A stretch of 64,000 nucleotides of DNA from Ferrovibrio sp. MS7 (GTDB taxonomy: Bacteria; Pseudomonadota; Alphaproteobacteria; Ferrovibrionales; Ferrovibrionaceae), in assembly GCF_038404985.1 (NCBI RefSeq), contig NZ_JBBKBA010000002.1, positions 806,001 to 870,000 on the forward strand. Reading direction: 5' to 3'. Every line of letters begins with the position of its first letter. Within the stretch, counting starts at the first letter, position 1. Below the pieces are notes generated by a model. That model was not told the DNA's origin, did not search any database, and saw nothing but the letters and a program-made list of their open reading frames with translations. Position numbers and translations under genes: made by a program. Positions 17,795 through 26,225 of this stretch are shown in pieces.

Positions 17795-19009
17795 TTAGCG
17801 CGATGCCAGCCAGGACAGGATGCCGTTGCCGGCGGCAATGCCGCAAGCCATGCAGCCCTGCAGCAGGTAACCGCCTGTCGGTGCTTCCCAATCCAGCATT
17901 TCGCCAGCAACGAAAACACCGGGCTTCTGCCGCAGCATCAGGCCGCTATCCACCTCATGCAGCGCAATGCCGCCAGCCGTGGAGATGGCGCGCTCGATGC
18001 CGAAGGGCGCGGTGAGCCGCAGCGGCAGAGACTTGATCAGCCCGTCGAGGGGCTGGCCGGCGCTGTCGCCATGCAGGACTTCCTGCAGCAGGCCAATCGC
18101 CACGGGCAGGAGACCGATCCGTTTGCGGAGGAAATTCGCCAGCGAAGCACCACGCCGCGGTTCCGCCACCAGGCGCGCCACCTCGCGGCCATCTAGGTCC
18201 GGGCGCAGGTCGAGATACAGCGTCGCCGCACCATCGCGAGCAATCGCCCCGCGCAGCAGGCTGGAGAGAGCATAGACGGCGCCGCCCTCGATGCCGGCGG
18301 CGGTGATCACCGCTTCACCGCGCCGCGTGACATTGCCGAATTGCAGCGCAATGCGCTTAAGCGGCTGACCGGCATGGCGCTGGCGGAAGATGTCGCTCCA
18401 GGCAACCTGAAAACCGCAATTCGCTGGCTGCAGCGGCGCGATGGCGATGCCCGGCAGCAAGGCGGTCCAGCCGCCATCGGCACCCAGCCGGGGCCAGGAG
18501 GCGCCGCCGAGTGCCAACAGGGTCGCGTCCGCTTGCTGGCGCCGGCCATCGGCAAAGCAAAGCGCACCCCCCTCGTCCCAGCCGGTCCATTCGGCGCGGG
18601 TCACGATCTCTACGCCTAAGCCGTTCAACCGCGCCAGCCAGGCGCGCAGCAAGGGGCTGGCCTTCATGGCTTCCGGAAACACCCGCCCGCTGCTGCCGAT
18701 AAATGTCGGCTGCCCCAAGCCCAGGCACCAGTCGCGGAGTGCTGCCGGCGGGAAAGCCTCGATCAATCGCGCCATCCAGGCAGCGGCTTCGCCATAGCGC
18801 GCCTTGAAACCGTCCAGCGGTTCGGAATGGGTGATGTTGAGGCCGCCGCGCCCGGCCATCAGCAGCTTGCGCCCAACGCTGGGCATGCGCTCGAACAGAA
18901 GCACGCGCGGGCCGCCCGATCCCAGGGCAGCCGCGATCACTTCAGCCGCCATCAGCCCGGCCGGGCCGCCGCCGATGATGGCTACAGTCTTGTCTTGCAA
19001 TCCAGGCAT
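17795..19009 (-). CDS. HI0933-like FAD-dependent flavoprotein (TIGR03862 type)
   Basis: 404 residues. Rossmann FAD motif IGGGPAGLMAAE near the start, the conserved GRKLLMAGRGGLNITHSE segment, and the C-terminal FVAGEMLDWEAPTGGYLLQGC region. This family of putative NAD(P)/FAD oxidoreductases (HI0933/BaiN group) is widespread and mostly uncharacterised. It appears to stand alone: two hairpins separate it from the gene upstream, and IclR diverges in function downstream. Confidence 0.88.
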   Translation of the reverse strand: MPGLQDKTVAIIGGGPAGLMAAEVIAAALGSGGPRVLLFERMPSVGRKLLMAGRGGLNITHSEPLDGFKARYGEAAAWMARLIEAFPPAALRDWCLGLGQPTFIGSSGRVFPEAMKASPLLRAWLARLNGLGVEIVTRAEWTGWDEGGALCFADGRRQQADATLLALGGASWPRLGADGGWTALLPGIAIAPLQPANCGFQVAWSDIFRQRHAGQPLKRIALQFGNVTRRGEAVITAAGIEGGAVYALSSLLRGAIARDGAATLYLDLRPDLDGREVARLVAEPRRGASLANFLRKRIGLLPVAIGLLQEVLHGDSAGQPLDGLIKSLPLRLTAPFGIERAISTAGGIALHEVDSGLMLRQKPGVFVAGEMLDWEAPTGGYLLQGCMACGIAAGNGILSWLASR

Positions 19010-19030
19010 TGGCAGCGGTCAGAACATCAT

Positions 19031-19047
19031 GTCCCGGGGGCCGGGAC
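19031..19047. repeat. Short perfect inverted repeat before the flavoprotein gene
   Basis: GTCCCGG-GGG-CCGGGAC, 7-bp arms with a 3-base centre, about 20 bases before the flavoprotein start and directly after a longer hairpin. It could be part of a tandem terminator or a regulatory element in the flavoprotein leader. Confidence 0.4.
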
Positions 19048-19067
19048 TTCCGCCGCCTTTGTAGGGG

Positions 19068-19100
19068 CAGGCTGGGGGAATTACAAATCCCCCCAGCCTG
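19068..19100 (-). terminator. Hairpin after the 2-oxoacid:ferredoxin oxidoreductase gene
   Basis: CAGGCTGGGGG / CCCCCAGCCTG, a perfect 11-bp stem with an 11-base loop, begins 4 bases after the oxidoreductase stop on the minus strand. There is no U-run, so termination may be partial or need Rho. Confidence 0.55.
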
Positions 19101-19103
19101 ATC

Positions 19104-22100
19104 TCAACCCGCCGACCGGTGGAACTGGTTCAGTGCCGTCAGGCGCAGCGGCCTGGCTGCCGCCATGGCGGCTTCCTTCACCGGGCCATAGCCCCGGATC
19201 GCATCCGGGATTGCCGCCCAGGCGGTGGCGGCCTGCAGATTGCGCGCAGAAAGCTGAGCAATGATCAGCGCCAGGTCGGCTTCATACTCGGCGATTAGCT
19301 GGCGCTCCGAGCGGCGCTCCTCGGTACGGCCGAAAGGATCCAGCGCCGTGCCGCGCAGCCACTTGAAGCCGGCCAGCAGCCGCATCGCCGGGAAAATCCA
19401 CGGGCCGAACTTGATCTTGCGCGGCCGGCCGGTTTCCGGGTCGGGACGCGACAGCAGCGGCGGCGCCAGGTAGAGCGACAGCTTCACATCGCCCTGCATC
19501 GTCTCCGACAAATCGTGGCGCCATGGCGTTTCAGCATAAAGCCGCGCCACTTCGTATTCATCCTTGTAGGCCATCAGCTTGGCCAGATTCCGCGCCACCG
19601 CCAGGGTGAAAGCCTGCGAACCAGGGCTGGCGGCCTGTTCGGCACGCTGCGCCTTCTCCACCCAGGCCGCATAGCGCTGCGCCAGGGCCGCATTCTGATA
19701 GCGCGTAAGATGCGCCACGCGATGCGCCACGATCCCCTCCAGGGTATCGGGTATAGCCGTTTCCGGCTGCGGCGCCGGCAGCAGCACTTCGGGCTCGATA
19801 GCAGCCACGCGACCGAGATCGAAGGCATCGAGATTGAACTGAACGGCGGCACCGTTCAGTTCGATGGCACGGCGGAGTGCAGCCAGCGGCAGCGGCAGCC
19901 AACCCTTCTGGTAGGCAAAGCCGACCAGCAGCATGTTGGCGCCGATCTTGTCACCCAGCAGGCGCTCGGCCACCTCGCCGGCATCAATGCTGATGGTTTC
20001 CAACGTGCGGTCACGCAGCTTGGCCACCAATGCGCCGGTATCGATGCGGTAGTCGCGGTCGGCCTGGAAGGCAGCCGTCGGCTCGATATTACCGTTGAGC
20101 AAGGCCCGGGTGCGCTGAGGCGCGCAGGTCTTGATGCCATCGGGGCTGGCGGCCGTCACCATGTCGCAGCCGAGGATCAGGTCGGCCTCGGCGGGGCCGA
20201 CCAGCGAGCCCTTCAGCGCCGCCGGGCTGGCGGCAAGGCGAAGATGACTGAACACCGCGCCGCCCTTCTGCGCCAGGCCGGTCATGTTGTAGCTGTTCGC
20301 CCCCATGCCGACCAGATTGGCCGCCATCGCCAGCACGCTGCCGATGGTGACGACGCCGGTGCCGCCGACGCCGGTGGTCAGCACATTGCATTCCGCCATC
20401 GCCGCCGGCGCCACTTCGGGCAGGGAAGCGAAACGGCTGCGGTCGAGCACGCTCGACTTCTTGCGCATCTCGCCACCCTCGACAATCACGAAGGACGGGC
20501 AGAAGCCCTCGATGCAGGAGGTATCCTTGTTGCAGCTCGACTGGTCGATACGGCGCTTGCGGCCAAAGGCAGTTTCCTTCGGCTGGATCGAAACGCAATT
20601 GGACTGCACGGTACAGTCGCCGCAGCCTTCGCAAACTGCCTCGTTGATGAATACCCTCAGCGCCGGGTCCGGCATCAGCTTGCGCTTGCGGCGGCGACGC
20701 TTCTCGGCGGCGCAGACCTGCTCGTAGACCAGCACGGTGACGCCGGGGATGGCGCTCAATTCCTGCTGCACCCGCGCCAGTTCGGCACGCGGCACCACGG
20801 ATACACCCGGCACGCTCACCGCCGTACGGGCCAGGTCATCGGTCACCACCATGCAGCGGGCGATATCCTCGGCCAGCACCTGGCGCACGATCATCTCGGT
20901 GCTCAGCGCGCCTTCCACCGGCTGGCCGCCGGTCATCGCCACGGCATCATTGGCAAGAATCTTGTAGGTGATGTTCACGCCCGCCTGCACTGCGGCGCGG
21001 ATCGCCAGCAGGCCGGAATGGGAATAGGTGCCGTCGCCCAGATTCTGGAACACATGGCGCGTCTTGGTGAAATGGGACAGGCCGATCCAGTTGGTGCCTT
21101 CCGCACCCATCTGCACCGGCTTCAGCGTGCTGCGGTTCATCCACATCGCCATCGAGTGACAGCCGATGCCGGACATCGCCACCGAACCTTCCGGCACCTT
21201 GGTGGAGGAGTTATGCGGACAGCCAGAACAAAAATACGGCAGCCGCTTCGGCTGCGCTGGATCGATTGCCGCCGGCTTGGCCACAGCAATGCGTTCGCCA
21301 GCTTGGCGCAAAGCGGTATCGGCCAGCCCCAGCGCCTCCAGCCGGCGCAGCAAAGCAGCCGCGATGGTGGCAGGAACAAGCTGCACGTCGGACGGCAGCA
21401 AGGCTTCGCCCTGCGGATCGTTCTTGCCGGAGAAACGCGGCGCGTCCTTGTCGTTGATCAGCAGCTTCGCCGCCTGATCCTCGATGAAGGCGCGCTTCTC
21501 TTCGACGAACAGCAATTCCTCGCAGCCAGCCGCAAAGCCGCGCAGGCCCACCGGCTCCAGCGGCCAGATCAGGCCGACCTTGTAGACCGAGAGGCCGAGC
21601 GTGCGGGCGCGATCCTCGTCGATCCCCAGCAGGGCCAGGGCATCGACCAGATCGGTGTAAGCCTTGCCGCTGGTGACAATGCCGAGCCGCGCGCCGGCCG
21701 CGCCGAGGCGGCGGCGGTCGAGCGGGTTGGCGCGGGCATAATCATGCACGCGCGGCAGCCGGTGGCGGATCACCACGGTCTCGTCGCGCTGCGGGCCGTA
21801 ATCCGGCTGCGGCCGGATATCGACGCCATCATCCGGCGCATTCGGCGCCAGGATCGCCGGGCCGCCCGGCAGCACCGGCACGGTGGCGGTGGTTTCCACC
21901 GTCTCGTTCACGGTCTTGAGCCCGACCCAGAGGCCGGTATAGCGCGACATTGCCCAGCCATGCAGGCCGTATTCGAGGATTTCCTCGACATTGGCCGGAT
22001 AAAGCACCGGGATCAGGTTGGCTGCCAGGGCCTGCTCGCTCTGATGCGCCACGGTGGAAGACTTGCCGGGGTGATCGTCGCCGAACACCACCAGCACGCC

Positions 22101-22520
22101 ACCATGTTCGGTGGTGCCGGCATAATTGCCATGCTTGAACGGGTCGCCGGAGCGGTCGACGCCCGGCCCCTTGCCGTACCACATGGAGAATACGCCATCG
22201 ACGGTCTTGCCCGGCAGGCTGTCAAGCTGCTGCGTGCCCCAGACAGAGGTGGCGGCGAGGTCTTCATTGACGCCAGGCTGGAACACGATGCCGGCCTGCT
22301 TCAGTTCGTCGCGCGCCTGCCACAACGCCATGTCGAAGCCGCCCAGCGGCGAACCGCGATAGCCGGAAACGAAGCCGGCGGTGTTGAGGCCGGCCTTGCG
22401 GTCACGCTCGCGCTGGGTCAGCAGCAGGCGGACCAGCGCCTGGGTGCCGCTCAGGAACAGCACGCCGGATTCCTGCGTGTAGCGGTCTTTCAGTGAAACG
22501 TCACGCAGTGCAATGGTCAC
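19104..22520 (-). CDS. Indolepyruvate:ferredoxin oxidoreductase family protein (fused IorA-IorB type)
   Basis: 1138 residues. The N-terminal half is the TPP-dependent alpha/beta part (TPP-site segment with GIGCHSMAMW). A cysteine cluster CEGCGDC near residue 627, followed by further cysteines up to GFCPS, binds [4Fe-4S]. The C-terminal half is the gamma domain (TTGVGGTGVVTIG). Such fused enzymes oxidatively decarboxylate aryl- or branched-chain 2-oxoacids to acyl-CoA, reducing ferredoxin. It is the last gene of the operon with CoA-transferase, acyl-CoA dehydrogenase and hydratase, so its acyl-CoA product could feed or join that route. Confidence 0.92.
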   Translation of the reverse strand: MTIALRDVSLKDRYTQESGVLFLSGTQALVRLLLTQRERDRKAGLNTAGFVSGYRGSPLGGFDMALWQARDELKQAGIVFQPGVNEDLAATSVWGTQQLDSLPGKTVDGVFSMWYGKGPGVDRSGDPFKHGNYAGTTEHGGVLVVFGDDHPGKSSTVAHQSEQALAANLIPVLYPANVEEILEYGLHGWAMSRYTGLWVGLKTVNETVETTATVPVLPGGPAILAPNAPDDGVDIRPQPDYGPQRDETVVIRHRLPRVHDYARANPLDRRRLGAAGARLGIVTSGKAYTDLVDALALLGIDEDRARTLGLSVYKVGLIWPLEPVGLRGFAAGCEELLFVEEKRAFIEDQAAKLLINDKDAPRFSGKNDPQGEALLPSDVQLVPATIAAALLRRLEALGLADTALRQAGERIAVAKPAAIDPAQPKRLPYFCSGCPHNSSTKVPEGSVAMSGIGCHSMAMWMNRSTLKPVQMGAEGTNWIGLSHFTKTRHVFQNLGDGTYSHSGLLAIRAAVQAGVNITYKILANDAVAMTGGQPVEGALSTEMIVRQVLAEDIARCMVVTDDLARTAVSVPGVSVVPRAELARVQQELSAIPGVTVLVYEQVCAAEKRRRRKRKLMPDPALRVFINEAVCEGCGDCTVQSNCVSIQPKETAFGRKRRIDQSSCNKDTSCIEGFCPSFVIVEGGEMRKKSSVLDRSRFASLPEVAPAAMAECNVLTTGVGGTGVVTIGSVLAMAANLVGMGANSYNMTGLAQKGGAVFSHLRLAASPAALKGSLVGPAEADLILGCDMVTAASPDGIKTCAPQRTRALLNGNIEPTAAFQADRDYRIDTGALVAKLRDRTLETISIDAGEVAERLLGDKIGANMLLVGFAYQKGWLPLPLAALRRAIELNGAAVQFNLDAFDLGRVAAIEPEVLLPAPQPETAIPDTLEGIVAHRVAHLTRYQNAALAQRYAAWVEKAQRAEQAASPGSQAFTLAVARNLAKLMAYKDEYEVARLYAETPWRHDLSETMQGDVKLSLYLAPPLLSRPDPETGRPRKIKFGPWIFPAMRLLAGFKWLRGTALDPFGRTEERRSERQLIAEYEADLALIIAQLSARNLQAATAWAAIPDAIRGYGPVKEAAMAAARPLRLTALNQFHRSAG

Positions 22521-22541
22521 AATGCCACCCTGTATAGTCGC

Positions 22542-23729
22542 TTATTTCTGGCCGAGATTGACCGCGCCGACTGCCGCCAGCGCATCCACATCGGCATCGC
22601 TCCAGCCGGCCTCGCGCAGCACCTCGCGCGTATCGCCGCCCAGCGTTACCGGCATGCGACGGAGCGCCGGTGCCTCGCCGTCATAGCGCACCGGATGCGC
22701 CAGCACAGTGGCGGTCTCGCCCTTGACGGTGAATTGCTGCAGGCACTGGTTATGCTGCACCTGCGGATCGGCGCGGATATCGTCGTAATTCTGCACCTTG
22801 GCATACCACAGCGCATGCGGCGCCAGCGCCTTATCCAGGCGCGCATAGGTCCAGCCTTTCAGTTCCTCGCCCAGCACGCCCATGAAGGCATCGCGGTTCT
22901 TCATGCGGTCGCCGGCCAGCGCCACCAGTTCGGCATTGCCGATGGCACCGGCGAATTGCTCGATATCGCCGCCCAGGCTGATCACCGCATGGCAATCGGC
23001 CAGCTTGTAGACACCATAGGGCGCCGGCAGGAACCAGGAAGCCAGGCGGGAATCGCGCTGGAAACGCTCCGGGCTGCGATTGCCGGAGAAATACGCCGCC
23101 ATCGACTCGGTCTGCAGGTCCAGGCCGGCATTGAGCAGGTTCGACTCGATCTTGGTGCCCTGGCCGGTGCTGAGCTTTTTCACAAAAGCGGCGGTGATCG
23201 CCATCGCCATCAGGGCGGCGGCATGCTGATCGACAATCGGCACGCCGGGCACGGTCGGCGCACTTTGCAGGTCGCCAGTAACGGCGATCAGGCCGCAGCG
23301 CGCCTGCACCAGCAGATCCTGGCCGGGTTCCTTGGCCATTGGACCCGACGACCCCCAGCCGGAAGCGGAGGCATAGATGATGTCAGGCTTGATTGCCTTC
23401 ACCGCGTCGTAGCCGAAGCCGAGGCGTTCCAGCACGCCGCCGCGGTAATTCTCCAGCAGTACATCGGCCTGGCGGATCAGGGAGTGGATCACCTCCCGGC
23501 CCTTGTCGCTCTTGAGATCGACCGAGATCGAACGCTTGTTGCGGTTCACCGCGAAGAAGCTGGCGCTCAAGCCTTGGATGAATACCTGATCGGCGCCATA
23601 GCCGCGCTCGAAAGCACCGGCAATCGGCTCGATCTTCACGACATCGGCACCCATGTCCGCCAGATACTGCGATGCCGCAGGACCCTGCACGAAATGAGTG
23701 AAACTCAGCACCTTCATCTTGCCAAGCAT
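22542..23729 (-). CDS. Class III CoA-transferase (CaiB/BaiF family)
   Basis: 395 residues. The catalytic Asp of the family is Asp167 in GVPIVDQHAA; the N-terminal VLSFTHFVQGPAASQYLADMG (shown in part by family) and ADVVKIEP motifs are typical. It moves CoA between a donor acyl-CoA and a carboxylic acid such as carnitine, bile acids, oxalate or aryl acids. It sits between the acyl-CoA dehydrogenase and 2-oxoacid oxidoreductase genes, which fits activating an acid for dehydrogenation. Confidence 0.93.
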   Translation of the reverse strand: MLGKMKVLSFTHFVQGPAASQYLADMGADVVKIEPIAGAFERGYGADQVFIQGLSASFFAVNRNKRSISVDLKSDKGREVIHSLIRQADVLLENYRGGVLERLGFGYDAVKAIKPDIIYASASGWGSSGPMAKEPGQDLLVQARCGLIAVTGDLQSAPTVPGVPIVDQHAAALMAMAITAAFVKKLSTGQGTKIESNLLNAGLDLQTESMAAYFSGNRSPERFQRDSRLASWFLPAPYGVYKLADCHAVISLGGDIEQFAGAIGNAELVALAGDRMKNRDAFMGVLGEELKGWTYARLDKALAPHALWYAKVQNYDDIRADPQVQHNQCLQQFTVKGETATVLAHPVRYDGEAPALRRMPVTLGGDTREVLREAGWSDADVDALAAVGAVNLGQK

Positions 23730-23756
23730 GGCGATACTCCTGGTTCCGACCGCGTA

Positions 23757-24920
23757 TTACAGGCTCATCCGGCCGTTTTTCAGCAGGCTGCGGGCAATGA
23801 TCATGCGGTGGATGTCGGAGGCGCCGTCGAAGATGCGATAGACGCGAGCATCGCGGTAAAGCTGCTCCAGCGGCATTTCGCGGCAATAGCCCATGCCGCC
23901 GAAAATCTGCACCGCCTTGTCAGCAACACGGCCCAGCATCTCGGAAGCGTAATACTTCACCATCGAGACCTTCTCGCGCGGGTCGCGGTCCTGGTCGGTC
24001 TCCCAGGCGGCATTCAGCACCATCATGCGGGTGGCGAAAATCTCGGTGGCCATGTCGGCCAGCATCGCCTGCACCATCTGGAACTCGCCCAGCGTCTGGC
24101 CGAACTGCTTGCGCTCGTTGGCATAGTCGATGCACTTCTGCATCAGCTTGCGCGCCATGCCGACCGAACGGCCGCCAACCATGCCAAGCCGCACCCGGTT
24201 GATGGTGGAAAGCGCCTGGAACAGACCGGTGCCTTCGGCGCCCAGCATCTGCGATTTCGGCAACCGCACATCCTCGAAGATCAGTTCGGAATGATTGGTG
24301 CCGCGCAGGCCCATCATGTATTGCGTGCGGCCGACGGTGAAGCCCGGCGTGCCCTTGTCGACCAGGAAGGCGCTGATGCCCTTGGCGCCCTTCGACGGAT
24401 CGGTGACAGCGGTGATAATGAAGGCATGCGCCACATCGGCATCGCTGATGAAATGCTTCGAGCCGTTGAGGATGAAGTCGTCGCCATCGCGCTTGGCGGC
24501 GGTCTTGATGCCGGCGGCATCCGAGCCGGCATTCGGCTCGGTCATGCCCAGCGCGACATTGATCTCGCCCCGAACCGCCGGGAGCAGATACTTCTCGCGC
24601 TGCTCGCCAACGCAATTCACCAGCGAACCGGGAATGGCGCCGAAGGCGCGGCGCACCAGGGCATCCTTGGTGAAGCCGAACTCCTCTTCGCAGAGGCACA
24701 TATCTACGGTGCTGAGGCCGCCGCCGCCCACATCCTCGGGCATGCCCATGGCGAACAGGCCCATTTCCTTGGCCTTGTTGCGCAGCTCCTGCGCCAATTC
24801 CGGGCGCACAACCTGGATTTCCTCGACCTCGGCTTCGTGCGGCGCCAGTTCCTTCTGGATGAAGCGGCGCAGCGAGTCGAGCACCATCTGGGTTTCGGCG
24901 GGAATGGAGAAATCGATCAC
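23757..24920 (-). CDS. Acyl-CoA dehydrogenase
   Basis: 387 residues from a GTG at 24920 with AAGGAT 8 bases upstream; longer frames upstream overlap the hydratase gene. The three ACAD domains are recognisable (GMTEPNAGSDAAG flavin-contact loop; QIFGGMGYCREMPLEQLYRDAR). The catalytic-base position, usually Glu in YEGT, is Asp365 in FDGAS, as in the ACAD10/11-like branch. It introduces an alpha-beta double bond into an acyl-CoA and passes electrons to ETF. Operon with hydratase upstream and CoA-transferase downstream. Confidence 0.92.
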   Translation of the reverse strand: MIDFSIPAETQMVLDSLRRFIQKELAPHEAEVEEIQVVRPELAQELRNKAKEMGLFAMGMPEDVGGGGLSTVDMCLCEEEFGFTKDALVRRAFGAIPGSLVNCVGEQREKYLLPAVRGEINVALGMTEPNAGSDAAGIKTAAKRDGDDFILNGSKHFISDADVAHAFIITAVTDPSKGAKGISAFLVDKGTPGFTVGRTQYMMGLRGTNHSELIFEDVRLPKSQMLGAEGTGLFQALSTINRVRLGMVGGRSVGMARKLMQKCIDYANERKQFGQTLGEFQMVQAMLADMATEIFATRMMVLNAAWETDQDRDPREKVSMVKYYASEMLGRVADKAVQIFGGMGYCREMPLEQLYRDARVYRIFDGASDIHRMIIARSLLKNGRMSL

Positions 24921-24958
24921 GGGACTATCCTTGGATTGAGAGAAACAGCGGCAGCCTG

Positions 24959-25768
24959 TCAGGCGCCGAACACCTTGCGGTCGAGCTTGTCGCGCCACTG
25001 GGCCGGACGCTTCTCGGCGAAGGCGGTGACGCCTTCCTTGAAATCGCCGGTCTGCGACAACGCCTCGCTGAGATCCAGGCTGCGCTGGATCGCTTCGGCT
25101 TCCGGCAAGTCGACGGCGTTCTGCAACGCGGTCTTGCAGGCGAAGGCGGCCTGGGCCGGGCCTTCCGCCAGGCGGGTGGCAAGCTCGCGGGCCAGTGCAA
25201 GCGCGCCGCCCTTGGGCGCGATGCGGTTGATCAGGCCCCAAGCCAGCGCCGTCTCGGCATCGATCATGTCGCCCAGCAGCATCATTTCCTTGGCGCGCCC
25301 CATGCCGATGCGGTTGGTGACGCGCACGGTGCCGCCGCTGCCCGGAAAACCGCCGAGCTTCACTTCCGGCAAGCCCATGCGGGCATTGGCGGAGGCCACG
25401 ATCAGGTCACAGCCGCTGGCCAGTTCCAGGCCGCCGCCCAGCGCCAGGCCCTCGATGGCAGCAACCGTCGGCTTGGGGAAATGCGCCACCTGACCATAGG
25501 TGTCGTTTTCCTTGCCCAATTTTTGCGAAACAATGCCCTGCTCAGCGATCAGGCGCGGAAATTCCTTGATATCGGAACCGGCGCAGAAGGCGCGGTCGCC
25601 CTCGCCGCACAGCACCAGGGCGCCGATGCCCGGATCGGCGGCCAGCTCGTTGAGCGCGGCGCTCATCTGCCGGGTCAGGCCCAGCGTCACCACATTCATC
25701 GGCGGATTGACGAGAAACAGCGTCGCCACCCGGCCATGGGTTTCGACGCGGACTTTTTGATCACTCAT
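24959..25768 (-). CDS. Enoyl-CoA hydratase/isomerase
   Basis: 269 residues, crotonase fold. Oxyanion-hole segments FCAGSDI and GGGLELASGCD are present, and both catalytic glutamates are kept: Glu115 and Glu135 (GLPEVKLGGFPG). So it should be an active hydratase on 2-enoyl-CoA. First gene of the operon hydratase, acyl-CoA dehydrogenase, CoA-transferase, 2-oxoacid oxidoreductase. GGAGG lies upstream of the ATG. It diverges from the DUF1330 gene across a shared operator-like repeat. Confidence 0.93.
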   Translation of the reverse strand: MSDQKVRVETHGRVATLFLVNPPMNVVTLGLTRQMSAALNELAADPGIGALVLCGEGDRAFCAGSDIKEFPRLIAEQGIVSQKLGKENDTYGQVAHFPKPTVAAIEGLALGGGLELASGCDLIVASANARMGLPEVKLGGFPGSGGTVRVTNRIGMGRAKEMMLLGDMIDAETALAWGLINRIAPKGGALALARELATRLAEGPAQAAFACKTALQNAVDLPEAEAIQRSLDLSEALSQTGDFKEGVTAFAEKRPAQWRDKLDRKVFGA

Positions 25769-25793
25769 CTTCGGTTTCCTCCTGGCCCGGGAA

Positions 25794-25821
25794 ATTGACG
25801 TATACTGACTTGCACGTCAAT
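25794..25821. promoter_or_regulatory. Inverted repeat in divergent promoter (site C of shared motif)
   Basis: ATTGACGT and ACGTCAAT form perfect 8-bp arms 12 bases apart, between the hydratase operon and the DUF1330/DapA-like genes. The core TACTGACTTGCACGTCAA (25803-25820) matches 15 of 18 bases of the element upstream of the MaoC operon at 36351-36368. Likely a repressor operator, TetR-type by size. Confidence 0.6.
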
Positions 25822-25926
25822 CAGTTTTTTGCCACCTTGTGTCTAGCCGGGGTCCGGCCCCGGCCTTTGCCGGCTCTGCCCGCCGCACCGGTTCTGTCCG
25901 ATGTTCTGCAAAAGGAAACGTTGAGA

Positions 25927-26214
25927 ATGGCCGCAATCGTGGTTGCCAAGGTCCGGGTCACCGATCCGGAGAAATACGAATCGTATAAACCGCTCGCCAA
26001 GGTGGCGATCGAGGCTTTCGGCGGGCGCTACCTGGTGCGCGGCGCCGACCCGGTGATGATCGAGGGCGAAGCCAGCCCGGTGCGCTATGTCGTGGTCGAG
26101 TTCGACTCGGTCGAAACCGTGAAGCGTTTCTATGACTCGCCGGAATACCGCAAGGCGCGCGACGCCCGCGCCGGCGCTGCCATCGCCGAAATAACTGCCC
26201 TGCAGGGCATCTGA
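25927..26214 (+). CDS. DUF1330 domain protein
   Basis: 95 residues from the ATG at 25927, preceded by AAAGGAA. The dimeric alpha-beta barrel fold of DUF1330 is indicated by VAKVRVTDPEKYESY, the IEGE turn and VVVEFDSVETVKRFYDSPEY. No reaction is established for the family. It begins a plus-strand pair with the DapA-like gene, 11 bases apart, divergent from the acyl-CoA operon. Confidence 0.85.
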   Translation: MAAIVVAKVRVTDPEKYESYKPLAKVAIEAFGGRYLVRGADPVMIEGEASPVRYVVVEFDSVETVKRFYDSPEYRKARDARAGAAIAEITALQGI

Positions 26215-26225
26215 AGGAGAAAACC

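Noticed and set aside
19515-22496. Very long plus-strand open frame opposite the 2-oxoacid oxidoreductase
   Set aside because: Composition (His/Arg/Gln-rich, no domain) is that of antisense shadow in high-GC DNA, and the minus-strand protein has clear motifs throughout.
22695-25493. Plus-strand open frame spanning three minus-strand genes
   Set aside because: It crosses the boundaries of three well-supported genes and shows no recognisable domain.
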